Part shown: positions 14,027 through 21,866 of the stretch, piece by piece
Position numbering within the stretch: the first letter of the stretch is position 1
Layout: each line of letters starts with the position of its first letter
From: an uncultured Hungatella sp.
GTDB lineage: Bacteria; Bacillota; Clostridia; Lachnospirales; Lachnospiraceae
DNA length: 56,957 nt
NCBI GenBank assembly: GCA_947066955.1
Contig: CAMTAF010000007.1
Span: forward strand, 1 to 56,957
Reading direction: 5' to 3'
The notes under the pieces: model-generated
Told to the model about the DNA's origin: nothing
The model's input: only the letters and a program-made list of their open reading frames with translations
Databases searched by the model: none
Program-made: the position numbers and the translations under genes

Positions 14027-16669
14027 ATGAAAAATAAACTGGTATTGATTGACGGACACAGTATTTTAAACAGGGCCTTTTACGGAGTGCCGGAGCTGAC
14101 CAACTCCGAGGGGCTCCACACCAACGGGATCTACGGGTTTTTGAACATTATGTTTAAGATTCTTGAGGAGGAAGAGGCGGACCATCTGGCGGTGGCCTTT
14201 GACTTAAGCGAGCCCACGTTCCGGCACAAGATGTATGAGGGATACAAGGGCACCAGAAAGCCTATGCCTCAGGAGCTGGCAGAGCAGGTTCCCCTCATGA
14301 AGGAGGTTCTGGGAGCCATGGGGATTCCCATTATGACTCTGGCCGGTTATGAGGCGGATGATATTCTTGGAACCCTGGCCAAAAAAAACGCAGCGGCGGG
14401 GGTGGAGGTCTCCATTGTGTCCGGGGACAGGGATCTTCTTCAACTGGCAGATGAACACATCAAGATCCGGATTCCCAGAACCAGTAAGGGAACTACTGTG
14501 GTGAAGGATTACTATCCTGCTGACGTGAAGGCAGAGTATCAGGTGACTCCTCTGGAATTCATTGATGTGAAGGCCCTTATGGGGGATCCGTCCGACAATA
14601 TTCCGGGGGTTCCCTCCATCGGGGAGAAAACTGCCACCAATCTGATCGTTGCTTATGGAAGCATTGAGAATGCCTATGCCCATCTGTCGGAGATCAAGCC
14701 GCCCAGGGCCCAGAAGGCTCTTGGGGAGCACTATGACATGGCCCAGATGAGCAAGGAGCTGGCCACCATATGCATTGATTGTCCCATTGAATTTTCCTTT
14801 GAGGACATGGAGATCGGGAATCTGTATACGCCGGAGGCTTATGAGTATATGAAACGCCTGGAGTTTAAGTCCTTCCTGGCCAAGTTTGACGCAGGGGATA
14901 TGAAGACTCTGGGAGTGGAAGAATATTTCTGGGTGGTTACGGATTTTAGCTGGGCCGAGGAGCTTTTCAAAAAGGCTCTTGAGGCCGACAGCGTTGGGTT
15001 CCAGCTGGTGATCGAGAATGGACAGGTCAGGGGAACGGCTCTCTGCTTTGGAGAGAAGGATTGTTATGCCATAGGGGTTCAGGGATTCCTGACAGGAGAC
15101 TATCTGGCAGGAAAAATCCGGGAGATCGCCGCAAATACAAAAAAGGCGGCTACCCTGGATCTCAAAGCCCAGCTCCCTTTTTTGAAGCTCGAAGAGGAGC
15201 CCGGGATCATGGATGCGGGGGTGGCAGGATACCTTTTGAACCCTCTGAAGGACACCTACCATTATGACGACCTGGCCAGAGACTATCTGGGACTCACCGT
15301 TTTGTCCAAGGAGGATCTGCTGGGCAAAAAGGCTATGGCCGGGCAGCTTTTGGCAGATGGAGATGAGAAGGCCGGCAATTATGTCTGCTATATGGGGTAC
15401 GTTGCCTGGAAGTCCGCTGAGGTTTTGGAGGCAAAGCTGAGGGAGATGGGCATGTGGCAGCTGTTTGTGGATGTGGAGATGCCTCTGATTTACAGCCTCT
15501 ATCGCATGGAGAAGGCAGGTATTCGGGTGGAGAAAGAGCGGCTGAAATCCTACGGCGATGAGTTGAAGGTGAAGATCGAGGCTCTGGAGAAAGAGATCTG
15601 TGAACTGGCCGGGGAGACATTTAACATCAATTCTCCCAAACAGCTGGGGGAGGTTCTATTTGACCATATGAAACTGCCTCACGGCAAGAAGACAAAGACA
15701 GGGTATTCCACAGCAGCCGATGTTCTGGAAAAACTGGCAGAGGACTATCCGGTGGTCAGGAAGATCCTGGATTACCGGCAGCTTGCGAAACTGAATTCTA
15801 CTTACGCAGAAGGGCTTTATGGGTTTATCCAGGAGGATGGGCGGATTCACGGTACCTTTAATCAGACGATTACAGCCACAGGGCGGATCAGCAGCACAGA
15901 GCCGAATCTTCAAAATATTCCTGTGCGCATGGAACTGGGAAGACAGATCCGCAAGATTTTTGTGCCGGAGGAGGGTTACGTGTTCGTGGATGCGGATTAC
16001 TCTCAGATTGAATTGAGGGTTCTTGCCCATATGTCCGGGGATGAGCGGCTTATCGAGGCTTACCGCCAGGCCCAGGATATCCACGCTATCACGGCTTCCC
16101 AGGTATTCCATATCCCTCTTGAGGAGGTGACGCCTCTGCAGAGGCGCAACGCCAAAGCGGTGAATTTCGGGATCGTCTACGGTATCAGCGCTTTCGGCCT
16201 CAGCGAGGATTTGAGTATCAGCCGCCAGGAGGCTGTGGCTTATATTGAAAAATATTTTGAGACCTATCCAGGTGTAAAGGCGTTTTTGGATGCCCAGGTG
16301 GAAGAGGGAAAAGAGAATGGCTACGTGGTGACTATGTTCGGGCGGCGCAGACCCATTCCAGAGTTGAAATCGTCGAATTTCATGCAGCGTTCTTTCGGGG
16401 AGCGGGTGGCCATGAATTCGCCTATCCAGGGAACAGCGGCGGATATCATGAAGATTGCCATGATCCAGGTGGACAGGGAGCTTAGGAGGCGGGAAATGAA
16501 GTCCCGAATCGTGCTCCAGGTTCACGACGAGCTTTTGGTGGAGACGTGGAAGCCGGAGATCCATGAGGTTATGGAGATTCTGGAGGCTAAGATGAAGGGT
16601 GCGGCCAGTCTTTCGGTGTCCCTGGAGGTGGAGGCCCATGAGGGGGAGAGCTGGTATGATGCCAAGTGA
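14027..16669 (+). CDS. polA: DNA polymerase I
   Basis: This 880-residue enzyme acts in repair and Okazaki-fragment maturation. The N-terminal 5' nuclease domain (1-290) begins LVLIDGHSILNRAFYG and has the H3TH segment GDPSDNIPGVPSIGEKTA. The middle domain (about 300-470) is 3'-5' exonuclease-like, but its acidic catalytic residues are missing (VGFQLV and TLDLKA stand where DTE and NxxxD motifs would be), so it should not proofread, as in Bacillus polymerase I. The polymerase motifs are DADYSQIELR (A), RRNAKAVNFGIVYG (B) and QVHDELL (C). The start follows GCAGGAG. A terminator follows at 16746. Confidence 0.96.
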   Translation: MKNKLVLIDGHSILNRAFYGVPELTNSEGLHTNGIYGFLNIMFKILEEEEADHLAVAFDLSEPTFRHKMYEGYKGTRKPMPQELAEQVPLMKEVLGAMGIPIMTLAGYEADDILGTLAKKNAAAGVEVSIVSGDRDLLQLADEHIKIRIPRTSKGTTVVKDYYPADVKAEYQVTPLEFIDVKALMGDPSDNIPGVPSIGEKTATNLIVAYGSIENAYAHLSEIKPPRAQKALGEHYDMAQMSKELATICIDCPIEFSFEDMEIGNLYTPEAYEYMKRLEFKSFLAKFDAGDMKTLGVEEYFWVVTDFSWAEELFKKALEADSVGFQLVIENGQVRGTALCFGEKDCYAIGVQGFLTGDYLAGKIREIAANTKKAATLDLKAQLPFLKLEEEPGIMDAGVAGYLLNPLKDTYHYDDLARDYLGLTVLSKEDLLGKKAMAGQLLADGDEKAGNYVCYMGYVAWKSAEVLEAKLREMGMWQLFVDVEMPLIYSLYRMEKAGIRVEKERLKSYGDELKVKIEALEKEICELAGETFNINSPKQLGEVLFDHMKLPHGKKTKTGYSTAADVLEKLAEDYPVVRKILDYRQLAKLNSTYAEGLYGFIQEDGRIHGTFNQTITATGRISSTEPNLQNIPVRMELGRQIRKIFVPEEGYVFVDADYSQIELRVLAHMSGDERLIEAYRQAQDIHAITASQVFHIPLEEVTPLQRRNAKAVNFGIVYGISAFGLSEDLSISRQEAVAYIEKYFETYPGVKAFLDAQVEEGKENGYVVTMFGRRRPIPELKSSNFMQRSFGERVAMNSPIQGTAADIMKIAMIQVDRELRRREMKSRIVLQVHDELLVETWKPEIHEVMEILEAKMKGAASLSVSLEVEAHEGESWYDAK

Positions 16670-16745
16670 TGAAGAATCGCATATTAGAGTTATTAGTTGT
16701 TCCAGAATAGTACAAATCAAACCCGGGCAAACCGAAAAAAGAATA

Positions 16746-16775
16746 AGAGCGCCCCGCTACAGGAGCGCTCTTTTC
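16746..16775. terminator. Terminator after polA
   Basis: AGAGCGC and GCGCTCT surround a 12-base loop, with a T-tail on the plus strand and a T-rich tail on the minus strand, so it can serve both directions. Confidence 0.75.
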
Positions 16776-16916
16776 TCATTTTCCTGACCGGATCCGATCA
16801 AGTTCATCCAGATGGCGCTCCTGAAGCTCATTGACCATCTGGTATAGCTCCTGGAGCTTATGACATGCATTGCAAACCTCCTGAAAAATTGATATAATAA
16901 GTCCCTGGACGCAAGC
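16776..16916 (-). pseudogene. Possible remnant of a small coiled-coil gene
   Basis: The minus strand of this 330-base intergenic gap has a 47-codon open stretch whose translation ends CHKLQELYQMVNELQERHLD, then ELDRIRSGK, a regular amphipathic helix. It stops right before the bidirectional terminator at 16746. There is no usable start codon in that frame, and AGGAGG serves a different frame. It also overlaps the ttcA promoter. It may be a truncated gene or chance. Confidence 0.22.
16870..16898 (+). promoter_or_regulatory. Promoter of ttcA
   Basis: TTGCAA and a perfect TATAAT are separated by 17 bases. The predicted transcript has a leader of about 95 bases. Confidence 0.7.
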
Positions 16917-16943
16917 CTAGGAGTGATCTCTAAGAGCTATGAT

Positions 16944-16977
16944 AACTATTCGCGAAAGAATAGTTTAACGAATAGTT
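16944..16977 (+). promoter_or_regulatory. Inverted and direct repeat of GAATAGTT in the ttcA leader
   Basis: AACTATTC (16944-16951) pairs with GAATAGTT (16958-16965), and GAATAGTT occurs again at 16970-16977. The second copy can also pair with the first arm, so alternative hairpins are possible just upstream of the AGGAGGAG ribosome binding site. It could be an operator or an RNA switch-like structure. Confidence 0.45.
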
Positions 16978-16999
16978 TATAGGAGGAGAATTCTATCAT

Positions 17000-17725
17000 A
17001 TGAAATTACAACGTTTACTCAGCCTGACTCGCCAGGCTGTGGATTCCTATGAGTTAATTGATGTTAATGACCATATTGCTGTGGGTATCTCCGGCGGCAA
17101 GGACAGCCTCACCTTGTTGTACGCGCTGAAAAATCTTATGAATTTTTATCCAAAGCCGTTTAAAATCCATGGAGTCACGGTGGACCTTGGCTTCGAAAAT
17201 TTTGATCTTACACCAGTCAGATTGCTCTGCGAGCAGCTTGATGTTCCCTATACCGTGGTTTCTACAGATATTGGAAAGATCCTGTTTGATATCCGAAAGG
17301 AATCTGCCCCGTGTTCTCTGTGCGCGAAATTGAGAAAAGGCGCATTAAATCAGGCAGCCCTTGATCTGGGCTGCAACAAAGTGGCTTATGGGCATCACAA
17401 AAATGATACCGTAGAAACCATGCTGTTGTCCCTGATCTACGAAGGGCGTTTTTATTCTTTCTCGCCTAAAACATATCTGGATAGAACGGGCCTGACATTG
17501 ATCCGGCCATTAATTTATGTGGATGAGGCTGATATTATAGGTTTCTGTAACAAATACCAGGTTCCGGTATGTAAAAATCCGTGTCCCGTGGACGGTTATA
17601 CAAAGCGAGAATATGTTAAAAATTTAACTAAAACGCTGGAGAGGGATAATCCCGGAGTAAGGGAACGTATGTTTCGCGCCGTTTTGGATGGCAATCTTCC
17701 AGGATGGCCAGAGGCTCATGGGTGA
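17000..17725 (+). CDS. ttcA: TtcA-type tRNA thiolation protein (PP-loop ATPase)
   Basis: This 241-residue N-type ATP pyrophosphatase is related to TtcA, which makes 2-thiocytidine at tRNA position 32. The PP-loop SGGKDS is at 31-36. The Cys pair in APCSLCAKLRKGAL and a later cysteine set in VCKNPCPVDG match the iron-sulfur-binding pattern of the family. The stretch VAYGHHKNDTVETMLLSLIYEGRF is typical (VAYGHHKNDTVETM). It is shorter than Escherichia coli TtcA (311 residues). The start follows AGGAGGAG. It has its own promoter and leader; the integrase gene follows after 72 bases. Confidence 0.82.
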   Translation: MKLQRLLSLTRQAVDSYELIDVNDHIAVGISGGKDSLTLLYALKNLMNFYPKPFKIHGVTVDLGFENFDLTPVRLLCEQLDVPYTVVSTDIGKILFDIRKESAPCSLCAKLRKGALNQAALDLGCNKVAYGHHKNDTVETMLLSLIYEGRFYSFSPKTYLDRTGLTLIRPLIYVDEADIIGFCNKYQVPVCKNPCPVDGYTKREYVKNLTKTLERDNPGVRERMFRAVLDGNLPGWPEAHG

Positions 17726-17797
17726 TTATCGGTGAGCTTCGCCGTGTCAGAACTTAAGACGGATTAACACATTTATCAAAAAATGGAGGATTTACAT

Positions 17798-18865
17798 ATG
17801 AAGCAATTACCGTATCACGAACAGGTAGACAGGGAGAATATCCAGAAGCTGCGAAGCATGATTAAGGAACTTCCGCCCTTCTGCGCTGAATTTTTTCGGG
17901 GGATTGAACCACAGACCTCTTCTCGGACACGGATCGCCTATGCCTACGATCTCAAGATATTTTTTGATTTTCTACACAGGGAAAATCCTGTTATTGCTAA
18001 GATGGATATAAAAGACATCACCCTCTCCTATCTTGATGAGCTTCTTGTCACAGACCTGGAAGAATATATGGAGTACCTGAAATACCGGTTTAATGACAGG
18101 AACCAGGAGGTTGTGAACAAAGAGCGGGGAATTATGAGAAAGCTCTCTTCTCTGAAAAGCTTTTACAACTATTACTATCACCGGGAGATGATAAAAAACA
18201 ATCCAGCTGCCCTGGTTCAGCTCCCAAAGCTTCACGAAAAAGAGATCATTCGTCTGGACATTGACGAAGTGGCCAAACTCCTTGATGAAGTCGAGAATGG
18301 GGAATCTCTCACAGAGAAACAGAAACAGTTTCATGAGAAAACAAAAGTTCGGGATCTGGCCCTCCTTACTCTCCTTCTAGGTACTGGGATACGAGTGTCG
18401 GAGTGTGTAGGGCTGGATCTTGATGATATTGACTTTAACAACGGGGGGATCCGTATCCATCGGAAAGGCGGTAAAGAAGTCACCATCTATTTTGGCATGG
18501 AGGTGGAGTACGCTCTGAAAGATTATCTCGAAGAGCGCAGGGCCATGGTGCCTGTGGAAGGACATGACAATGCCCTCTTCTTGTCTCTTCAGATGAAGCG
18601 TATGTCAGTGAGAAGCGTGGAAAACCTGGTAAAAAAGTACGCAAAGCTGGTGACTCCCCTGAAGAGGATTACACCCCACAAACTGAGAAGTACCTACGGA
18701 ACTACCCTGTATCAGGAAACAGGTGATATCTATCTGGTGGCGGATGTTTTGGGGCATTCCGATGTCAATACCACAAGAAAGCACTATGCGGCCATGCAGG
18801 ATTCCAGGAGAAGAAGCGCCAGAGACAAGGTTCAGCTTCGAGAGAACCACCAGCACCAGCAGTAG
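17798..18865 (+). CDS. xerS: Tyrosine recombinase, XerS-like
   Basis: This 355-residue tyrosine recombinase has all catalytic residues: R199 (GTGIRVSE), K223 (HRKGGK), H294 and R297 (HKLRSTYG), H320 (LGHSDV) and Y330 (TRKHY). The length and the long N-terminal core-binding domain resemble XerS, the single-recombinase chromosome-dimer resolution system, rather than XerC/XerD (about 300 residues). The start is ATG 17798, eight bases after GGAGG; the in-frame ATG at 17783 contains that site. It sits next to the SOS genes yneA/lexA with no phage genes, so a housekeeping role is likely. I could not find a clear dif-like site nearby. Confidence 0.8.
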   Translation: MKQLPYHEQVDRENIQKLRSMIKELPPFCAEFFRGIEPQTSSRTRIAYAYDLKIFFDFLHRENPVIAKMDIKDITLSYLDELLVTDLEEYMEYLKYRFNDRNQEVVNKERGIMRKLSSLKSFYNYYYHREMIKNNPAALVQLPKLHEKEIIRLDIDEVAKLLDEVENGESLTEKQKQFHEKTKVRDLALLTLLLGTGIRVSECVGLDLDDIDFNNGGIRIHRKGGKEVTIYFGMEVEYALKDYLEERRAMVPVEGHDNALFLSLQMKRMSVRSVENLVKKYAKLVTPLKRITPHKLRSTYGTTLYQETGDIYLVADVLGHSDVNTTRKHYAAMQDSRRRSARDKVQLRENHQHQQ

Positions 18866-18889
18866 ACCGCGGGGCTGTGGTCTGTTCGT

Positions 18890-19219
18890 TCATTGGGAGG
18901 ACTCCTCTTCCGCTTCCTCTTCTGTTTCAGGGAGCTGATACATGACAGTCAGATAATGCCCTGCATGGATGGTGTCCTCCCCCATGTGGTTCATCTGCTT
19001 TAACCTCAGCACATAGTCTTCTACAGAGAGGTCTGTTCTTTGGCTGTAAGTTTCAGCGATGCTCCAGATGGTATCTCCCGGTTCTATCCGGATGCAGGTA
19101 TAATAGGATACCATCCTGGGAGTCTGAGGTTCTTTGGCCATGACATTCACAAAGAACATGAAAAGAAGCATACATCCTGTGACCATGGTAAACCATAAAA
19201 GAATAATCGACTTTTTCAT
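18890..19219 (-). CDS. yneA: YneA-like SOS cell-division inhibitor (LysM protein)
   Basis: This 109-residue protein has one N-terminal membrane helix (MKKSIILLWFTMVTGCMLL) and a LysM domain beginning YTCIRIEPGDTIWSIAETYS, with a Glu-rich tail. It is divergent from lexA with SOS boxes in its promoter, the same arrangement as Bacillus subtilis yneA, which blocks division during the SOS response. The start at 19219 follows GGAGGG; the open frame upstream runs through the operators and is not coding. Confidence 0.85.
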   Translation of the reverse strand: MKKSIILLWFTMVTGCMLLFMFFVNVMAKEPQTPRMVSYYTCIRIEPGDTIWSIAETYSQRTDLSVEDYVLRLKQMNHMGEDTIHAGHYLTVMYQLPETEEEAEEESSQ

Positions 19220-19247
19220 AGTACCCTCCGCTGCTGTAGAATGAAAG

Positions 19248-19261
19248 CGAACATTTGTTCC
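19248..19261. promoter_or_regulatory. SOS box 1 (LexA operator)
   Basis: CGAACATTTGTTCC matches the Gram-positive LexA consensus CGAAC-N4-GTTCG with one end change. It lies just downstream of the yneA promoter. Confidence 0.85.
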
Positions 19262-19274
19262 TTGATGTGTTTCT

Positions 19275-19303
19275 ATTATAATATTCGAACAGACGTTTGT
19301 CAA
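19275..19303 (-). promoter_or_regulatory. Promoter of yneA
   Basis: Consensus TTGACA and TATAAT are separated by 17 bases on the minus strand. SOS box 2 occupies most of the spacer, so LexA binding should block polymerase directly. Confidence 0.88.
19286..19299. promoter_or_regulatory. SOS box 2 (LexA operator)
   Basis: CGAACAGACGTTTG lies within the yneA promoter spacer. Confidence 0.8.
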
Positions 19304-19321
19304 TACATTTTGCTTTTTTTT

Positions 19322-19335
19322 CGAACAAAGGTTTG
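19322..19335. promoter_or_regulatory. SOS box 3 (LexA operator)
   Basis: CGAACAAAGGTTTG overlaps the -35 box of the lexA promoter, giving autoregulation. Confidence 0.8.
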
Positions 19336-19361
19336 CATTTTTCGTCAATCTATGGTACTAT
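19333..19361 (+). promoter_or_regulatory. Promoter of lexA
   Basis: TTGCAT and TACTAT are separated by 17 bases. Its -35 box overlaps SOS box 3. Confidence 0.65.
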
Positions 19362-19373
19362 ATTAATAGTTGA

Positions 19374-19385
19374 GAATATATGTTC
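19374..19385. promoter_or_regulatory. Candidate fourth SOS box
   Basis: GAATATATGTTC differs from GAAC-N4-GTTC by one base. It lies between the lexA -10 box and its ribosome binding site. Confidence 0.5.
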
Positions 19386-19403
19386 TATTTGGGAGGTCAA
19401 TAT

Positions 19404-20018
19404 ATGGCACAGGGAAAGATAACACCGAAACAGCAGCAGATACTGGAATATATAAAGACATGTATTTTAAGGAAGGGCTATCCGCCTTCTGTCAGGGAGA
19501 TTTGCGAGGCTGTGGGGTTAAAGTCCACCTCATCAGTCCACTCTCATCTGGAAGCTTTGGAGCGCAACGGCTACATTCGGCGGGATCCCACAAAGCCCCG
19601 GACGATTGAGATCATGGATGATTGTTTTAATCTTACCAGACGTGAGCTGGTCAATGTGCCTATGATCGGTACCGTAGCTGCCGGACAGCCTATCCTGGCT
19701 GAAGAGAACATTGAGAACTATTTCCCTATTCCAGTAGAGCTTTTGCCCAATCAACAGACTTTTATGCTCAGAGTCAAGGGCGAGAGCATGATCAATGCAG
19801 GCATTCTTAACGGAGACCAGATCATTGTCAAGCAGCAGGAATATGCCCGGAACGGGGAGATCGTGGTGGCTCTTGTGGGGGATTCCGCTACGGTAAAGCG
19901 CTTCTTCAGGGAACGGGGGCGTTACCGTCTCCAGCCGGAGAACGATGAATTGGATCCAATCATTGTAGATGAAGTAAAGATACTGGGTGTGGTAGTTGGA
20001 CTGGTGCGTATGATGTGA
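19404..20018 (+). CDS. lexA: LexA repressor
   Basis: This 204-residue SOS master repressor has a winged-helix DNA-binding domain (residues 1-70, with GYPPSVREICEAVGL and SSVHSHLEALERNGYI). The self-cleavage site is Ala93-Gly94 in VAAGQP. The catalytic dyad is Ser128 (GESMIN) and Lys165 (TVKRF). The start at 19404 follows GGGAGG. The gene is autoregulated through SOS boxes 3 and probably 4 and represses the divergent yneA gene. Confidence 0.96.
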   Translation: MAQGKITPKQQQILEYIKTCILRKGYPPSVREICEAVGLKSTSSVHSHLEALERNGYIRRDPTKPRTIEIMDDCFNLTRRELVNVPMIGTVAAGQPILAEENIENYFPIPVELLPNQQTFMLRVKGESMINAGILNGDQIIVKQQEYARNGEIVVALVGDSATVKRFFRERGRYRLQPENDELDPIIVDEVKILGVVVGLVRMM

Positions 20019-20027
20019 TAAATCGGG

Positions 20028-20063
20028 AAAATAGTTGACATAATTATTTTATGTCAACTATTT
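20028..20063. terminator. Perfect 15-bp inverted repeat after lexA
   Basis: AAATAGTTGACATAA and TTATGTCAACTATTT flank a 6-base loop, nine bases after the lexA stop. The second arm ends in TTT but no long T-run follows, so termination is probable but not certain. Confidence 0.6.
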
Positions 20064-20170
20064 CGTCAAGATAACAGTCTGCCCGCCATCCCCGGAAATC
20101 GGTCGGCAGCTTTCTCATGGTGTGCCTGGGCGGATTTGTCACTGCTGCGGCAGAATATTACATATATATA

Positions 20171-20218
20171 AACTGGCCTGAGAAGGTCATATCTTTGGCA
20201 GACCTTCTCAGGCCGGTT
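20171..20218 (-). terminator. Terminator of the rplU-rsfS cluster
   Basis: Arms of 18 bases (AACTGGCCTGAGAAGGTC and its near-complement, one mismatch) flank a 12-base loop just after rsfS. The minus-strand tail is TTTATATATAT. The gap between lexA and this hairpin (20064-20170) shows nothing else. Confidence 0.75.
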
Positions 20219-20227
20219 CAGCCGTGG

Positions 20228-20581
20228 TCAAACTAAATCATTCTCTTCCAGAAGCTTTCCGTCTCTCCAGATCCGTTCCAGGTCATAGAACAGACGGTCT
20301 TCCCTGGAAAATGCATGCACGATGATGTCGCCGTAATCCATAAGGATCCATCCTCCGGCGCCGTATCCCTCGATCTGACGGCACTCATAGCCGGCTTTGC
20401 CCAGAACTTCCTCCACATTGTCTACCATAGCCTGCACCTGGTTAGGGTTAGAACCATCCGCGATGAGAAAGTAATCGGCGATCACAGTTACATCCCGGAT
20501 GTCAATAATCTTGATATTCTGGGCCTTTTTGTCTTCCAGGGCCTTTTTGGCCATTTTAACCATTTCTAAAGATTGTGACAT
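20228..20581 (-). CDS. rsfS: Ribosome silencing factor RsfS
   Basis: This 117-residue protein binds L14 and blocks subunit joining in slow growth. Family features are KKAQNIKIIDIRDVTVIADYF, split as NIKIIDIRDVT and ADYFLIADGSNPNQV, and EGYGAGGWILMDYGDIIVH (GGWILMDYGD). The start at 20581 follows AAAAGGAG. The longer open frame upstream runs through repeat copy E and the end of yqeK. It is the last gene of the cluster. Confidence 0.93.
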   Translation of the reverse strand: MSQSLEMVKMAKKALEDKKAQNIKIIDIRDVTVIADYFLIADGSNPNQVQAMVDNVEEVLGKAGYECRQIEGYGAGGWILMDYGDIIVHAFSREDRLFYDLERIWRDGKLLEENDLV

Positions 20582-20597
20582 ATCATATTCTCCTTTT

Positions 20598-21215
20598 TTA
20601 AGGCAGCGGCGCGCCTCCTGCCAGATCGTCGGAAGCCGTGCCTTTTTTGGCATTGTCATAGTAAGCGAAAGCTTCAGCGGTCATTGGGTCTATCCGGCTG
20701 CCTTTTTTGGCCAGATAGTCCAGAGTCCCTTTCATAATTTGATAGAGGGCTTCATCCAGGTCTTCGAAGGCCAGCTTTCTCATGGCTGTCAGATTGCCTG
20801 CCTTGTCTCTGCGGGCCTCAATATAGTCGGCGATATACAGGATCTTGTCCAAAACCCCCATATCCGGTTTTCCTGTAGTGTGGCAGGCGATAGCTGCCAG
20901 GATCTCTTCATCTTCAATGCCATAGCGTTTTCTGGCAAGCCAGGCACCGTATTTGGCGTGGAGCACGGCAGGCGCTTTCAACTCTCCCTCAGAGACAAGG
21001 AGCTTGTGCTTCTGGCAATATTTCAGGATTTCAGAATCGCTGTAGCATTTGGCGCAGTCGTGCATCAGACCGGCCAGTTCTGCTTTATCCAGCGGATATT
21101 CATACCGCATGGCAAGGCACACGCAGGTAAATGATACACTCAGTGAATGTTCATAGCGTGTTTCATTCAGTTTTGATTTCAGCTTTTTTCTCAGCTTTTG
21201 AATCTGAGAGTTCAT
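20598..21215 (-). CDS. yqeK: YqeK-type HD-domain hydrolase (diadenosine tetraphosphatase)
   Basis: This 205-residue HD-domain protein is of the YqeK group, which hydrolyses Ap4A symmetrically. Metal ligands include H23 (YEHSLSV), H52-D53 (MHDCAK) and a later IACHTTG and ADYIEARRD. The start at 21215 follows GGGAGG. The last residues, ASDDLAGGAPLP, are encoded by repeat copy E, and the same peptide pattern appears in the translation of copies B and C, so the natural C-terminus seems to have been replaced or extended by the element. It lies between nadD and rsfS as in other Firmicutes. Confidence 0.9.
   Translation of the reverse strand: MNSQIQKLRKKLKSKLNETRYEHSLSVSFTCVCLAMRYEYPLDKAELAGLMHDCAKCYSDSEILKYCQKHKLLVSEGELKAPAVLHAKYGAWLARKRYGIEDEEILAAIACHTTGKPDMGVLDKILYIADYIEARRDKAGNLTAMRKLAFEDLDEALYQIMKGTLDYLAKKGSRIDPMTAEAFAYYDNAKKGTASDDLAGGAPLP
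20601..20651 (-). repeat. Two-stem dispersed repeat, copy E (divergent)
   Basis: On the minus strand, CTTCCGACGATCTGGCAGG matches the core of copies A to D, and GGCAGGAGGC/GCCGCTGCC reproduces stem 2. Stem 1 is reduced to GCC-AAAAAA-GGC. The element ends eight bases or so before the rsfS ribosome binding site and forms the last codons of yqeK. Confidence 0.65.
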
Positions 21216-21231
21216 AGTTTTTGCCTCCCGG

Positions 21232-21852
21232 TCACTCAGATGTGTCTGCCCCATAGAGACTATGGGCAGCAATGTACTCTCCCACTGCGTGGGGGACCAG
21301 ATTTCGGATCGATGTGCCCTTTTTTACCGCCTGTCTGATCTGGGCAGATGAGATGTCCATTTCCTTACAGTGCAGCAGACTGATCCTGGCGCCGTAGAGA
21401 TTGCTGAGGCGCGTAATCTGATCCTTCAACGGCCTGTGATTTTTTTCATACTCCCTTTCGGCCACCAGAAAAGGCACGCTGGACATTACCTGTTCCGGAT
21501 GATACCAGCTCTCGATCTCATAGAGGGAGTCAGCGCCGATGATATAGAAAAAATTGTGCTGGGGAAATGCTTCCTTCAACAGAGCCATGGTCTGAGCCGT
21601 GTAAGTATTCCCGTTCCTGCGAAACTCAAAATCGGAAAATTCAAAGCCGGGCTCATCTTTTATGGCTAGTTTTACCATAGCGCAGCGGTGATTTCCATCG
21701 GTTACGTGGTGATCTCTCTTATGAGGCGGCTGTCCGGAAGGCATGAACCAGACAGAATCCAGGCAGTATTCCGTATAGGCCTGCCTTCCCAGCAACAGAT
21801 GGCCGTCATGGACAGGGTCAAAGGTTCCCCCCATTATTCCAATTTTTGCCAT
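21232..21852 (-). CDS. nadD: Nicotinate-mononucleotide adenylyltransferase
   Basis: This 206-residue enzyme of NAD synthesis joins NaMN and ATP. The nucleotidyltransferase motifs are GGTFDPVHDGH at the N-terminus and ISSAQIR near the C-terminus. MPSGQPPHK and FFYIIGADSLYEIESWY are typical. It lies 16 bases upstream of yqeK and 14 bases after yhbY. Confidence 0.95.
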   Translation of the reverse strand: MAKIGIMGGTFDPVHDGHLLLGRQAYTEYCLDSVWFMPSGQPPHKRDHHVTDGNHRCAMVKLAIKDEPGFEFSDFEFRRNGNTYTAQTMALLKEAFPQHNFFYIIGADSLYEIESWYHPEQVMSSVPFLVAEREYEKNHRPLKDQITRLSNLYGARISLLHCKEMDISSAQIRQAVKKGTSIRNLVPHAVGEYIAAHSLYGADTSE

Positions 21853-21866
21853 AGTGGGAAACTCCT

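Noticed and set aside
15656..16720. 354-codon minus-strand open frame opposite polA
   Set aside because: Antisense shadow of the polymerase domain; no ribosome binding site or domain.
16776..16916. Coiled-coil-like minus-strand frame as an intact gene
   Set aside because: No start codon in frame and it overlaps the ttcA promoter; kept only as a possible remnant.
17798..18865. Tyrosine recombinase as sign of a prophage or integrative element
   Set aside because: No phage, conjugation or excisionase genes and no flanking direct repeats; the length and setting fit XerS.
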